This document shows, in pieces, positions 17,721 to 26,454 of a DNA stretch of 64,000 nucleotides. Location of the stretch: contig NZ_JOMI01000001.1 in the NCBI RefSeq assembly GCF_000711235.1, positions 558,001 to 622,000 of the forward strand, written 5' to 3'. The first letter of the stretch is position 1. Each line of letters starts with the position of its first letter. Below the pieces are notes generated by a model. It had not been told where the DNA came from. It saw only the letters and a program-made list of their open reading frames with translations, and ran no database searches. This DNA comes from Prevotella sp. 10(H) (GTDB taxonomy: Bacteria; Bacteroidota; Bacteroidia; Bacteroidales; Dysgonomonadaceae). Made by a program: the position numbers and the translations under genes.

Positions 17721-18875
17721 ATGCTAAAGATATTGGTATTAACTGACTTTTCGAGCGGATACAGCCGTCGTCTGCTGGAAGGAATTATCCGTTATTCGAG
17801 GGAAGCCGGTCCGTGGTCGTTCCTGCGCATGCCGATGTATTACCAGATGATGTACGGAGAAACAGGCGTTGTGAATTTCGCAAAACGATGGAAGGCCGAT
17901 GCTATTATCGCACAGCTGCGCGATGTGAACTTCGATTTGTTCAAGGAACTGGATATCCCTATTATTGTACAGAATTACCGCGACAGGAAGGATTATATAT
18001 CGAATCTTACGGGCGACTATTACGAAACGGGAGTGATGGCTGCCGAGTTCTATATAGGAAAAGGATACCGCAATTTTGCTTTCTACGGATATAAAAATGC
18101 CATATGGTCGAGAGAAAGATGTCAGGGATACAAGGAAACAGTGGAAAAACACGGCTACGAATGCATGATACTGGAAAATAAGAACCCCGACAATAAAGAA
18201 TGGCTTTACAACACCGAGCATACGGGCAAATGGCTGCAATCGCTGCCCAAGCCGACTGCTTTGTTTGCCTGCGACGATTACTATGCGCTGCAGATTTCGG
18301 AGACATGCAATATAAACAATATTTCAATTCCCGACGAGATAGCTATTCTGGGTGTAGACAACGACACCTTATTATGTAACCTGTCCACTCCTACCCTGTC
18401 GTCGATAGTCCTCGATGTGGAGAACGGCGGATATCAGGCGGCAAAACTGCTGGATCAGTATATAAAAAATGAGATAAACGAGGCCTTTAATATTGTTGTA
18501 AAGCCATTGTATATCGAAAACAGGCCTTCGACTGATAAGTATGCGGTATCCGATCCGCATATCCGGTTCATTCTCGATTATATAAATAATAATTACAGCA
18601 ATAAGATATCGGTCAGCGATCTGGTCGATCTGGTACCACTATCGAGAAGGGTACTCGAGAAGAAATTCAAGGACATTATAGGCACCTCTATATATCAATG
18701 TGTACTCGACCACCGAATCAATCATTTTATAAGGTTGCTGCTTACTACCGACCTGCATCTGCCCGATGCTGCCATTCAGGCGGGATTTGATGACTATAAA
18801 AACGTATCGCGTATATTCAGAAAATATAAATCCATATCGCCGGCGGAATACCGGAAATTATATAAGAACGAATAA
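17721..18875 (+). CDS. AraC-family regulator with LacI-type sugar-binding domain (XylR-like)
   Basis: A 384-aa cytoplasmic transcription factor. Residues 1 to about 270 form a periplasmic-binding-protein-like domain: ILVLTDFSSGYSRRLLEGIIRYSR, then PTALFACDDYYALQ and IAILGVDNDTLLCNLSTPTLSSI. Residues about 275-384 are an AraC double helix-turn-helix: FILDYINNNYSNKISVSDL, LSRRVLEKKFK, AAIQAGFDDYKNVSRIFRKY and SISPAEYRK. This is the layout of XylR, which binds a sugar directly. It sits at the divergence point of the two gene groups and most likely activates both. The ligand is unknown. Confidence 0.9.
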   Translation: MLKILVLTDFSSGYSRRLLEGIIRYSREAGPWSFLRMPMYYQMMYGETGVVNFAKRWKADAIIAQLRDVNFDLFKELDIPIIVQNYRDRKDYISNLTGDYYETGVMAAEFYIGKGYRNFAFYGYKNAIWSRERCQGYKETVEKHGYECMILENKNPDNKEWLYNTEHTGKWLQSLPKPTALFACDDYYALQISETCNINNISIPDEIAILGVDNDTLLCNLSTPTLSSIVLDVENGGYQAAKLLDQYIKNEINEAFNIVVKPLYIENRPSTDKYAVSDPHIRFILDYINNNYSNKISVSDLVDLVPLSRRVLEKKFKDIIGTSIYQCVLDHRINHFIRLLLTTDLHLPDAAIQAGFDDYKNVSRIFRKYKSISPAEYRKLYKNE

Positions 18876-18887
18876 ATTAATATTTAA

Positions 18888-18950
18888 ACTCTCGCAAAGT
18901 CGCAAAAAATATAACTAACCCATCCCGCGTCTTTGCGCCTTTGCGAGAGT
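18888..18950. repeat. 19-bp inverted repeat (18 of 19 paired) around 'CTTTGCG' units
   Basis: Left arm ACTCTCGCAAAGTCGCAAA (18888-18906) and right arm TTTGCGCCTTTGCGAGAGT (18932-18950) pair at 18 of 19 positions around a 25-nt loop. It sits directly downstream of the regulator gene. The CTTTGCG-type unit looks like a dispersed palindromic repeat; from memory, similar sequences occur in intergenic DNA of many Bacteroidetes. It may also end transcription of the regulator, though no T-tract follows. Confidence 0.7.
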
Positions 18951-19167
18951 CATTTATTACATTAAAATAAAGGAGAAAAACACATATAAATAATTCGCAC
19001 CGAATCTATACTATTTCATAAACACAATCTGTGAATGCGGCAGATGAAATTTTGACGCCTTATGACAACAGTCATTCGCATTACATTCCTTATTCTGAAA
19101 ATTTAAAAGATTAATTTTGAGCATTACATAATCGATGTTCTGACAAACACCTAAAACTGAAACTGAG

Positions 19168-20358
19168 ATGAGAACCATTATAAAAAATGCGGCTCTTATC
19201 CTACCTGACAGGATACTGACCAAAGGCTTTATTGTATATAGCGACGGAATTATTACTCAAATCGGCGAAGGAAATTTCGAAGCTTATAAAGAATCCGACA
19301 ACGTAATAGACGCAAAAGGAAATTACGTATCGGCAGGCTTTATCGACATGCATACGCATGGTGCCGGAGGTCACGACTTTATGGATAATACGGTGGAAGC
19401 TTACCTCGGGGCTGCGGCCACGCATGCAAGGTACGGAACGACAAGCCTCGTGCCTACTACGCTGACAAGCACTACCGAGGAGTTGCTGCATACGTTCTCC
19501 GTTTATAAGCAGGCGAACGGGCAGAACGACAATGGCGCCGCTTTTTTAGGATTGCATCTCGAAGGACCTTATTTCGCGTATAGCCAGCGGGGAGCGCAAG
19601 ACCCTAAATATCTGCGAAATCCCGAACCGGAAGAATATAACAGAATCCTCGCGGAAAGCAACGGCAATATCATTCGCTGGAGCATGGCTCCCGAACTTGA
19701 CGGCGCGCTGGCGTTAGGAGATCTGCTTAAATCGAAAGGAATACTGGCTTCTCTGGGTCATACGGATGCGCTGTATGATGAAGTTGTGGAAGCGTACAAA
19801 CACGGGTTTACGCACGTAACGCATCTCTATTCCTGCATGTCTACCGTTACACGGCGCAATGCCTACCGCTATGCGGGTGCTATCGAAGCCGCGTATATGA
19901 TAGACGATATGAGTGTTGAAATCATAGCCGACGGAATTCATTTGCCAAAGGCTTTATTACAATATGTATGTAAGTTTAAGGCTACCGACAAGATTGTTTT
20001 GTGTACAGATTCGATGAGGGCAGCTGGGATGCCCGATGGAGAATACATTTTGGGTAGTAAAGAAAAGGGCCAGAAAGTGATTGTAGAAGATGGTGTAGCT
20101 AAACTGCCCGACCGTTCGGCTTTTGCGGGCAGTGTAGCTACCGCCGACAGGCTCGTACGTACAATGGTAGAGATAGCGGAAGTTCCGCTGCACGATGCTG
20201 TAAAAATGATTACGCAGAATGCAGCCGAAGTTCTTGGCGTGAGCAAAGCAAAAGGTTCCTTAGAGGTAGGTAAAGACGCAGATATTGTCATATTCGATTC
20301 GAAAATTTCAGTTCAGACAACGATAGTGAAAGGTAAAATTATTTATACTCAAAATTAA
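19168..20358 (+). CDS. nagA: N-acetylglucosamine-6-phosphate deacetylase
   Basis: A 396-aa cytoplasmic amidohydrolase that converts GlcNAc-6-phosphate (or a related N-acetyl amino-sugar phosphate) to the amine plus acetate. Visible sites: DMHTHGAGGHD (residues 60-70), metal-ligand Glu132 in HLEGPYF, His198 in SLGHTDA, His219 in THVTHLYSCM, and catalytic Asp281 in LCTDSMRAAG. The length is normal. In place of the THLFNAM motif of E. coli NagA it has THLYSCMSTVTRR, so specificity may differ. It is 12 bp upstream of the NagB-like gene. A -7-like TAATTTTG lies at 19112-19119, without a clear -33. Confidence 0.92.
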   Translation: MRTIIKNAALILPDRILTKGFIVYSDGIITQIGEGNFEAYKESDNVIDAKGNYVSAGFIDMHTHGAGGHDFMDNTVEAYLGAAATHARYGTTSLVPTTLTSTTEELLHTFSVYKQANGQNDNGAAFLGLHLEGPYFAYSQRGAQDPKYLRNPEPEEYNRILAESNGNIIRWSMAPELDGALALGDLLKSKGILASLGHTDALYDEVVEAYKHGFTHVTHLYSCMSTVTRRNAYRYAGAIEAAYMIDDMSVEIIADGIHLPKALLQYVCKFKATDKIVLCTDSMRAAGMPDGEYILGSKEKGQKVIVEDGVAKLPDRSAFAGSVATADRLVRTMVEIAEVPLHDAVKMITQNAAEVLGVSKAKGSLEVGKDADIVIFDSKISVQTTIVKGKIIYTQN

Positions 20359-20370
20359 CAACACGCAATC

Positions 20371-21129
20371 ATGAATTTAAAGAAGGATAAACTCACGGTA
20401 AAAATATATACTACCACTAAAGAAATGTCTGTCGACGCTGCAAAGGATGTATCGAACCAGATAAAGGAGCTTCTGGCCAAGAATGAATATATCAATATGA
20501 TTTTTGCCGCAGCACCTTCACAATCGGACTTTCTGAAAGAACTGGTAAAGTATAAGGAAATAGACTGGGGACGAATCAATGCGTTTCATCTCGATGAATA
20601 TATCAATCTGAGCGAAGATGCGCCCCAGCGGTTCGGTAATTTTCTCAGAAAAGAGATATTCGAGTTGCTGCCTTTCCGAAAAGTTTATTATCTTGACGGC
20701 AATAAACCGACGGATGAAGAATGTAAGCGCTATACAGATTTGCTGACGGAATTCCCGCCACACATCGTATGTCTGGGCATAGGAGAAAACGGGCATATTG
20801 CATTCAACGATCCTCATGTAGCCAATTTCAACGATACGGAAATGGTTAAAGTGGTAGTTTTGGACGAAATGTGCAGGCAACAGCAGGTGAACGACAAATG
20901 TTTCGGGAAAATCGAAGATGTGCCTAAAGAGGCGCTGACACTTACAATTCCGGCATTGCTACTCGCTCAGTATCTATTCTGTATCGTACCGTTCAAGACG
21001 AAGGCACAGGCAGTTAACAATACAATAAACGGAGAGATTTCCGAAGCCTGCCCTGCGTCTGCTTTACGGATGAAAGACAATACTATCCTGTATCTGGATA
21101 AAGACAGTTCTTCTTTATTGAATGTTTAA
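20371..21129 (+). CDS. Glucosamine-6-phosphate deaminase-like protein (NagB family variant)
   Basis: A 252-aa protein of the NagB/6-phosphogluconolactonase family. NagB converts glucosamine-6-phosphate to fructose-6-phosphate plus ammonia. Compared with E. coli NagB, the phosphate loop (TGGTP) is replaced by AAAPSQSDF. Asp72 is kept (Asp75 in FHLDEY), Asp141 becomes Asn140 (GENGHIAFNDP), His143 is kept (His142), and Glu148 becomes Asp147. Changed active-site acids suggest a distinct subfamily or substrate. The gene directly follows nagA, which supports amino-sugar catabolism. Confidence 0.85.
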   Translation: MNLKKDKLTVKIYTTTKEMSVDAAKDVSNQIKELLAKNEYINMIFAAAPSQSDFLKELVKYKEIDWGRINAFHLDEYINLSEDAPQRFGNFLRKEIFELLPFRKVYYLDGNKPTDEECKRYTDLLTEFPPHIVCLGIGENGHIAFNDPHVANFNDTEMVKVVVLDEMCRQQQVNDKCFGKIEDVPKEALTLTIPALLLAQYLFCIVPFKTKAQAVNNTINGEISEACPASALRMKDNTILYLDKDSSSLLNV

Positions 21130-21157
21130 ACAATTAGAAAAACGTAAATCTGATATT

Positions 21158-22168
21158 ATGAAAATACGAATTATTCTTACCGCACTTATCGCCTCAGTTA
21201 TATCTATAGCTGCCTATTCTCAGCAAGTCATCAAATTAGGAATAATAGGACTGGACACTTCTCATTCTCCGGCATTTATAAAATTGTTGAATGATGAGAA
21301 TGCCCCCGACCAATATAAAGGTTTCAAAATTGTGGCTGCCTATCCTTACGGGTCTAAAACAATAGAAAGCAGTTATAAACGCATTCCGGGCTATATAGAA
21401 GAAGCTAAAAAGCATGGTGTAAAAATAACCGCATCGATAGCTGAAATGCTGAAACAGGTAGACTGTGTTTTCCTTGAAACGAATGACGGCAATCTTCATC
21501 TGGAACAGGCAATCGAAGTCTTCAAAGCGGGGAAGCCTGTATTTATCGATAAGCCGGTTGCCGCAAATCTGGCAGAAGCTATAGCAATTTTTAAGCTTGC
21601 TAAAAAATATAATGTGCCTATCTTTTCTTCTTCCGTTCTCCGTTACTCTCCTATCAATCAGGAAATACGGAACGGGGCGCACGGCAAAGTACTGGGTGCA
21701 GACTGTTATTCTCCCGATGCTTACGAACCGAGCCATGCCGATTTCACATGGTACGGAATACACGGTGTAGAAACACTTTATACAGTAATGGGAAGGGGCT
21801 GCACACAGGTTAGCCGCTCTTCAACAAAAGATTATACTGTGACTACAGGCGTATGGGCCGACGGAAGAATCGGAACATTCCGCGGCATCCGCACAGGGCA
21901 CAACTATTTCGGCGGCAGTGTATTCTGCAGCAGCAAAGTAGTGCAGGCAGGAGGATACGACGGATATAAAGTTCTGCTGGATCAGATTCTTAAATTCTTC
22001 AAGACAAAGGAAGTACCTATCGATCCGGAAGAAACTATCGAAATATTCACATTTATGGAAGCATCTAACGAAAGTAAACGTCAGAACGGCGCACCTGTAC
22101 TCATGGAAGCTATTCTGGAAAAAGGGAGACTGGATGCCGAACTTATACTGCGAAACCTAAAAGATTAA
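21158..22168 (+). CDS. Gfo/Idh/MocA-family oxidoreductase with Sec signal peptide
   Basis: A 336-aa exported oxidoreductase. I place the start at 21158 rather than the upstream in-frame ATG at 21122. The later start gives a clean signal peptide (MKIRIILTALIASVISIAAY, cleavage near YSQ), and the earlier one would overlap the NagB-like gene. The Rossmann region is LGIIGLDTSHSPAF, the lysine motif VFIDKPVAAN, and a His lies in WYGIHGVETLY. It is the only oxidoreductase here with an ordinary Sec signal and no Tat or lipoprotein signal. Last of the nagA group. Confidence 0.85.
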   Translation: MKIRIILTALIASVISIAAYSQQVIKLGIIGLDTSHSPAFIKLLNDENAPDQYKGFKIVAAYPYGSKTIESSYKRIPGYIEEAKKHGVKITASIAEMLKQVDCVFLETNDGNLHLEQAIEVFKAGKPVFIDKPVAANLAEAIAIFKLAKKYNVPIFSSSVLRYSPINQEIRNGAHGKVLGADCYSPDAYEPSHADFTWYGIHGVETLYTVMGRGCTQVSRSSTKDYTVTTGVWADGRIGTFRGIRTGHNYFGGSVFCSSKVVQAGGYDGYKVLLDQILKFFKTKEVPIDPEETIEIFTFMEASNESKRQNGAPVLMEAILEKGRLDAELILRNLKD

Positions 22169-22234
22169 CTAATTACAGCTTAACTTCATAGTACCAACAC
22201 CGGATTAATTAAAAAACCGGGTTAACGTAATTTA

Positions 22235-22298
22235 TATTAGGAATAGGGAAATTTCATTATCATAATGGCTTCATACTATTCCTAATAGATTATCTTTG
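22235..22298 (+). promoter_or_regulatory. Candidate promoter with overlapping 12-bp inverted repeat
   Basis: The inverted repeat TATTAGGAATAG (22235-22246) and CTATTCCTAATA (22276-22287) is perfect with a 29-bp spacer. The spacer contains a smaller palindrome, CATTAT-C-ATAATG. Directly after the right arm is TATCTTTG (22291-22298), a perfect Bacteroides -7 element, 36 bp before the next gene. The -33 position is a poor match. The right arm falls between the -33 and -7 positions, where a bound repressor would block the promoter. Confidence 0.5.
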
Positions 22299-22333
22299 TC
22301 TTTGTGAAGTAAGTTAACCTCAAAATTATAATC

Positions 22334-23590
22334 ATGAGTCTTAATAGAAGAAAATTCCTCAAAACATTGGGCGGATCTCTTGCCCTTACGATCATCCCCC
22401 GCCATGTCATGGGCAACGGGTTCATACCGCCCAGCGACCAGCTGACAAAAGGCATCATCGGTACAGGCGGCATGGGACGCGGACACCTAAATTATGCAGG
22501 AACCCGCCTTGTAGCAGTCTGCGATGTGGATAAGAAGCATCTCGAACTGGGCAGGCAGCTTGTCTCCGAACGTATTGCGGCTTATCATGACTTCCGCGAA
22601 CTGATACTGGACAAAAACGTGGATATCGTGCATATTGCCACTCCGCCGCACTGGCACGGAATCATGTCCGTAGAAGCGGCTAAGGCGGGCAAGGATATAT
22701 GGTGTGAGAAACCGATGACACGTACCATCGGTGAGGGTAAAAGAGTGATGGAAGCGGTAAAGCAGTACGGGGTCAAGTTCCGCCTGAATACATGGTTCCG
22801 ATTCGCTGACAGCTTCTACGGGCTGGGTACGCCTGTGCGACCTCTCAAGAAACTGGTACAGAGCGGAATGCTCGGATGGCCGCTGAAGGTTACTATAAGC
22901 AAGCATACGGGCTTCGACTGGAAGTTTTTCTGGGTGGGGAAGGAAAACCTAGCACCGGAAACGGTACCGGCGGAACTGGATTATGATATGTGGCTCGGGC
23001 CTGCGCCTTACAAGCCTTACAACAGCCACCGCGTACACCAGACGTTCCGGGGATACTGGGATTACGACGGCGGTGGTTTAGGGGATATGGGGCAGCATTA
23101 TATAGACCCTGTACAGTATCTGTTGGGGAAAGACAATACCAGCCCTGTGAAGGTGGAGGTGGATGCTCCGCAGCAGCATCCGGATGCGATCGGCACATGG
23201 CGTTCGATTACATATACTTATGACGACGGGTGCCAGATCGTCCTCTGGGGAGGTGACTACGGCAATCCGGATACGCCGTATATATCGGGACCGAACGGCA
23301 ATGTATACAAGAACTTCGTCTGTGATATCCCGGACTGGGAAAAGAAGCTGGCTGCTTATCCGGAACCGGAGGAGCAGGTGACTGACTTTATCGAGAGTGT
23401 GAAGACGCGCAAGCCTTTTGCACTGAACGAGCAGAACGGCTTCCGTTCGTCTACTATTGTCAACATGGGAGTGGTAGCCCTCAGGCTGAACCGTACCTTG
23501 CATTTTGATCCTGTCAAACTGGAGTTTAAGAACGATGAGGCGGCAAACAGGTTGTTGGACCAGCCGATCAGAAGCCCGTGGAATATTTAA
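22334..23590 (+). CDS. Gfo/Idh/MocA-family oxidoreductase with Tat signal
   Basis: A 418-aa exported NAD(P)-dependent oxidoreductase. The Tat signal is NRRKFLKTLGGSLALTII. Motifs: GIIGTGGMGRGHLNY, VAVCDVD, PPHWHGIMSVEA, WCEKPMTRT (EKP complete), WLGPAPYKPYN, and a catalytic-type His in GDMGQHYIDPVQYLLG. It pairs with the following HEAT/DUF1080 gene (18 bp to the upstream ATG, 42 bp to the preferred one). That is the expected pairing for 3-keto-sugar formation and cleavage. The G+C content is visibly higher than in neighbouring genes. Confidence 0.9.
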   Translation: MSLNRRKFLKTLGGSLALTIIPRHVMGNGFIPPSDQLTKGIIGTGGMGRGHLNYAGTRLVAVCDVDKKHLELGRQLVSERIAAYHDFRELILDKNVDIVHIATPPHWHGIMSVEAAKAGKDIWCEKPMTRTIGEGKRVMEAVKQYGVKFRLNTWFRFADSFYGLGTPVRPLKKLVQSGMLGWPLKVTISKHTGFDWKFFWVGKENLAPETVPAELDYDMWLGPAPYKPYNSHRVHQTFRGYWDYDGGGLGDMGQHYIDPVQYLLGKDNTSPVKVEVDAPQQHPDAIGTWRSITYTYDDGCQIVLWGGDYGNPDTPYISGPNGNVYKNFVCDIPDWEKKLAAYPEPEEQVTDFIESVKTRKPFALNEQNGFRSSTIVNMGVVALRLNRTLHFDPVKLEFKNDEAANRLLDQPIRSPWNI

Positions 23591-23632
23591 CCTGTTTACT
23601 GATTTGAAATGAATAAGATAATACAAGCAAGC

Positions 23633-26431
23633 ATGAAAAAAATATATATACTGTCGGCTGTACTGATGTGTTGCTCACTGGTATACGGGCAGTTCCCGGC
23701 CAACAGGACGGCTAAGACCATTGTAGCGGATGTGCTGGCACAGATGCCCGCCCAGCAGCCCCAACAATACAACAACCAGATGAAGGACCTTGCCTCTACA
23801 GGGGAGGAAGGGGTATTGCAGCTGGTAAAGATGATGAACCTGCAGGATGGTAATGCGGCGGTGGAGTATGCTTTGAGCGGGCTGTCGCACTATGTATCGG
23901 CGGAAGGTATGGAAGGGCAGAGGCTGGTAACGGCTAATGCTTATATCAAGGCCCTGGATATGGTCAGCGACCGGGAGGTGAAAGCTTTTATTATACGTCA
24001 ACTGGAGGTTATGGGAAAAGGGGAAGCGGTGGAGAAGCTTTCGTCTTTTCTGGATAACGAATCATTGGGCGGACCTGCGGCGGCGGCCTTGTCGGCTATC
24101 GATACGCCGGAATCGAGAAAGGCGTTGTTGTATGCTTTGAATGCAGCGACAAGTGACAAGACTGCGCAGCCTGTTATACTGGCTATGGCCAAGCTTAAAA
24201 TGAGTGAGGCGGAGAATGCATTGATTCTGTTGGCGGATTCGCCGGATGCCAATAAGAGGAAAGTGGTATTGTATGCTCTCAGTCAGCTGGGTTCCAAGTT
24301 GTCTTTACCTGTCTTGGCTGAGGCGGCTGAAAGGGATAATTACTCCATGCTCAAAGAGGGTGGCAATGAGGCGTATATCGCACTTATCAAAAGGCTCTTA
24401 GTTCAGGGTGAGGTAAAGGAGGCGGAAAAGGCGGCTAACAGCCTGATGAAGAAAGCGCAGAAAGCAGGACAAACCCAGACTCGTGAGGCGGCCCTCGAAA
24501 TAATGATGAAGGCTAAACCGGAGAGTGCAGGCAAATTACTACAGAATGCCCTCAAGGATAACAACCGCAATTACAGGATGGCGGCACTGATATTGGCTTC
24601 TGAGTATGCGGACGGTAAAATGTATGCGGAGGTAATCAAAAATCTCAAAAAGCAAAAGCCGGAAGTGCAAACGGATATTATGAACTGGTTGAATATAGAG
24701 TGTGAAAACAAGGAGAAAAGGAAGATGATTACTCCACTTGTCACTCCAATTGCCATTAATATGCTTACCGGAAGCAGCTTCGATATACAAACGGCGGCAG
24801 CTAACTTGCTGGCAAAAGACGGAAGTACACAGGCGGTTGCTGCAGTTGCACATCTTCTGAATGATGCTAATCCGCAGACGGTAACTATGGCTAAAAATGC
24901 TCTGGAGACTGTCAACGGTAGTATTGCCAATGCGGTTATTCCGGTTATTGCTACGGCTAATTCTGCCGGAAAAATTGCCGGACTGGAGTTACTGGCACAA
25001 CGCAGATATACAGAGGCTACAGCTATCGTTCTGAAACAGTTGAATGCGGATGCTCCGGATGTAAGAACAGCAGCATTTAAAGCATTGAAAGATGTTGTTT
25101 CCATTAATGATTTGGATAAATTATATTCCCTTCTGGAAACAGCAGAGCCTGAAAATACAACATTGGTACAACAGGCAATCGCCCGCTCCATACAATCCTA
25201 TCCGAAAGAAAAACAATATGAAACCGTGCTGGCACGCATGAACCAGACCGCGAAAGCCAAGCAATATCTTTATTATCCGGTACTGGGTGCTACAGGCGAT
25301 GCCAAAGCACTGACTATCATTGTAGAGCGTTTCAATACGGAAGAGGGTGCAGCCAAAGATGCAGCTTTTCAGGCATTATATAACTGGAAGGATATAGATG
25401 CAGCAGATAAGTTACTGGTTATCTGTAAGAATAAGTCCGACATCTTATATTTCGACCGTGCCATTAACAGATATGTACAACTGGTTTCCAATCCCGAACT
25501 TTCGGGAGAGAAAAGGGCATCACTATTGGGCAACGTATTGGATATAGCCCATACCGATGCGCAGAAAAAGGCTATTCTTTCGCAGATAGGTAATACGGGC
25601 TCTTATCCTGCCATGCTCAGAGCAGGACAATATCTCGACAATGAACCGCTACAGCAGGCTGCTGCGCACGCGGTGATGAATATTGCACTATCGAACAAAC
25701 AATATACAGGTAAGAATGTAGAAGAGCTACTGAACAAAGTAATCGAAGTACTCGACAACCCCGATGCCGATTATCAACGGCAGGCTATCCGCAAGCATCT
25801 GAATGAAATGGTTATTCCCGAGCCATTCCAACTGACTGCAAAAGAAAAGGCCGAAGGCTATAAAATCTTGTTCGACGGTACAAATATGGATAGCTGGACA
25901 GGAAATACAGTCGATTACATTATCGAAAACGGCTGTATATCCCTACATCCGAGCAACGGGCACGGAGGAAATCTATATACGAAAGATGAGTACGGAAACT
26001 TCATTTTCCGCTTCGAATTCCAACTAACACCTGCCGCCAACAACGGTCTGGGTATCCGCACCCCTATGCAGGGAGATGCCGCCTATGTAGGTATGGAACT
26101 GCAGATATTGGATAATGATGCTCCGGTTTACAGCGATCTGGCTATATATCAGTATCATGGCTCTGTCTATGGCATTATTCCGGCCAAACGGGGATATTTG
26201 AAACCTACAGGGGAATGGAATTATCAGGAAGTCATCGCTAACGGTGATAATATAAAGGTGATTCTCAACGGTACGGTTATCCTCGACGGAAATATACGGC
26301 AAGCGACTAAGAACGGAACTGCTGACAAGCGGAATCATCCGGGACTGTTCAATAAGAAAGGACATATAGCTTTCCTCGGTCATGGCTCGCCTGTGAAGTT
26401 TAAAAATATAAGGATTAAAGTTTTGAAGTGA
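23633..26431 (+). CDS. HEAT-repeat protein fused to a DUF1080 (3-keto-disaccharide hydrolase) domain
   Basis: A 932-aa exported protein. I choose the start at 23633, not 23609, because it gives a direct signal peptide (MKKIYILSAVLMCCSLVYGQ). Residues about 30-720 are helical HEAT/Armadillo-like repeats with many short Ala/Leu-rich units. The last 200 residues are a DUF1080 beta-sandwich: GYKILFDGTNMDSWTGN, GNFIFRFEFQLTPAANNGLGIR, YHGSVYGIIPAKRG, GEWNYQEVIANG and a C-terminal VKFKNIRIKVL. DUF1080 proteins act on 3-keto-glycosides made by Gfo/Idh/MocA enzymes, one of which is encoded directly upstream. The repeats may hold partners or glycan. Base composition shifts inside the gene, with a G+C-rich first third. 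A terminator follows. Confidence 0.88.
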   Translation: MKKIYILSAVLMCCSLVYGQFPANRTAKTIVADVLAQMPAQQPQQYNNQMKDLASTGEEGVLQLVKMMNLQDGNAAVEYALSGLSHYVSAEGMEGQRLVTANAYIKALDMVSDREVKAFIIRQLEVMGKGEAVEKLSSFLDNESLGGPAAAALSAIDTPESRKALLYALNAATSDKTAQPVILAMAKLKMSEAENALILLADSPDANKRKVVLYALSQLGSKLSLPVLAEAAERDNYSMLKEGGNEAYIALIKRLLVQGEVKEAEKAANSLMKKAQKAGQTQTREAALEIMMKAKPESAGKLLQNALKDNNRNYRMAALILASEYADGKMYAEVIKNLKKQKPEVQTDIMNWLNIECENKEKRKMITPLVTPIAINMLTGSSFDIQTAAANLLAKDGSTQAVAAVAHLLNDANPQTVTMAKNALETVNGSIANAVIPVIATANSAGKIAGLELLAQRRYTEATAIVLKQLNADAPDVRTAAFKALKDVVSINDLDKLYSLLETAEPENTTLVQQAIARSIQSYPKEKQYETVLARMNQTAKAKQYLYYPVLGATGDAKALTIIVERFNTEEGAAKDAAFQALYNWKDIDAADKLLVICKNKSDILYFDRAINRYVQLVSNPELSGEKRASLLGNVLDIAHTDAQKKAILSQIGNTGSYPAMLRAGQYLDNEPLQQAAAHAVMNIALSNKQYTGKNVEELLNKVIEVLDNPDADYQRQAIRKHLNEMVIPEPFQLTAKEKAEGYKILFDGTNMDSWTGNTVDYIIENGCISLHPSNGHGGNLYTKDEYGNFIFRFEFQLTPAANNGLGIRTPMQGDAAYVGMELQILDNDAPVYSDLAIYQYHGSVYGIIPAKRGYLKPTGEWNYQEVIANGDNIKVILNGTVILDGNIRQATKNGTADKRNHPGLFNKKGHIAFLGHGSPVKFKNIRIKVLK

Positions 26432-26454
26432 TGCTATAAGATTTTTTAATCTTC

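Noticed and set aside
19011-19223. 70-codon open frame on the minus strand overlapping the nagA start
   Set aside because: It runs antisense into nagA, has no family resemblance and no promoter; treated as chance.
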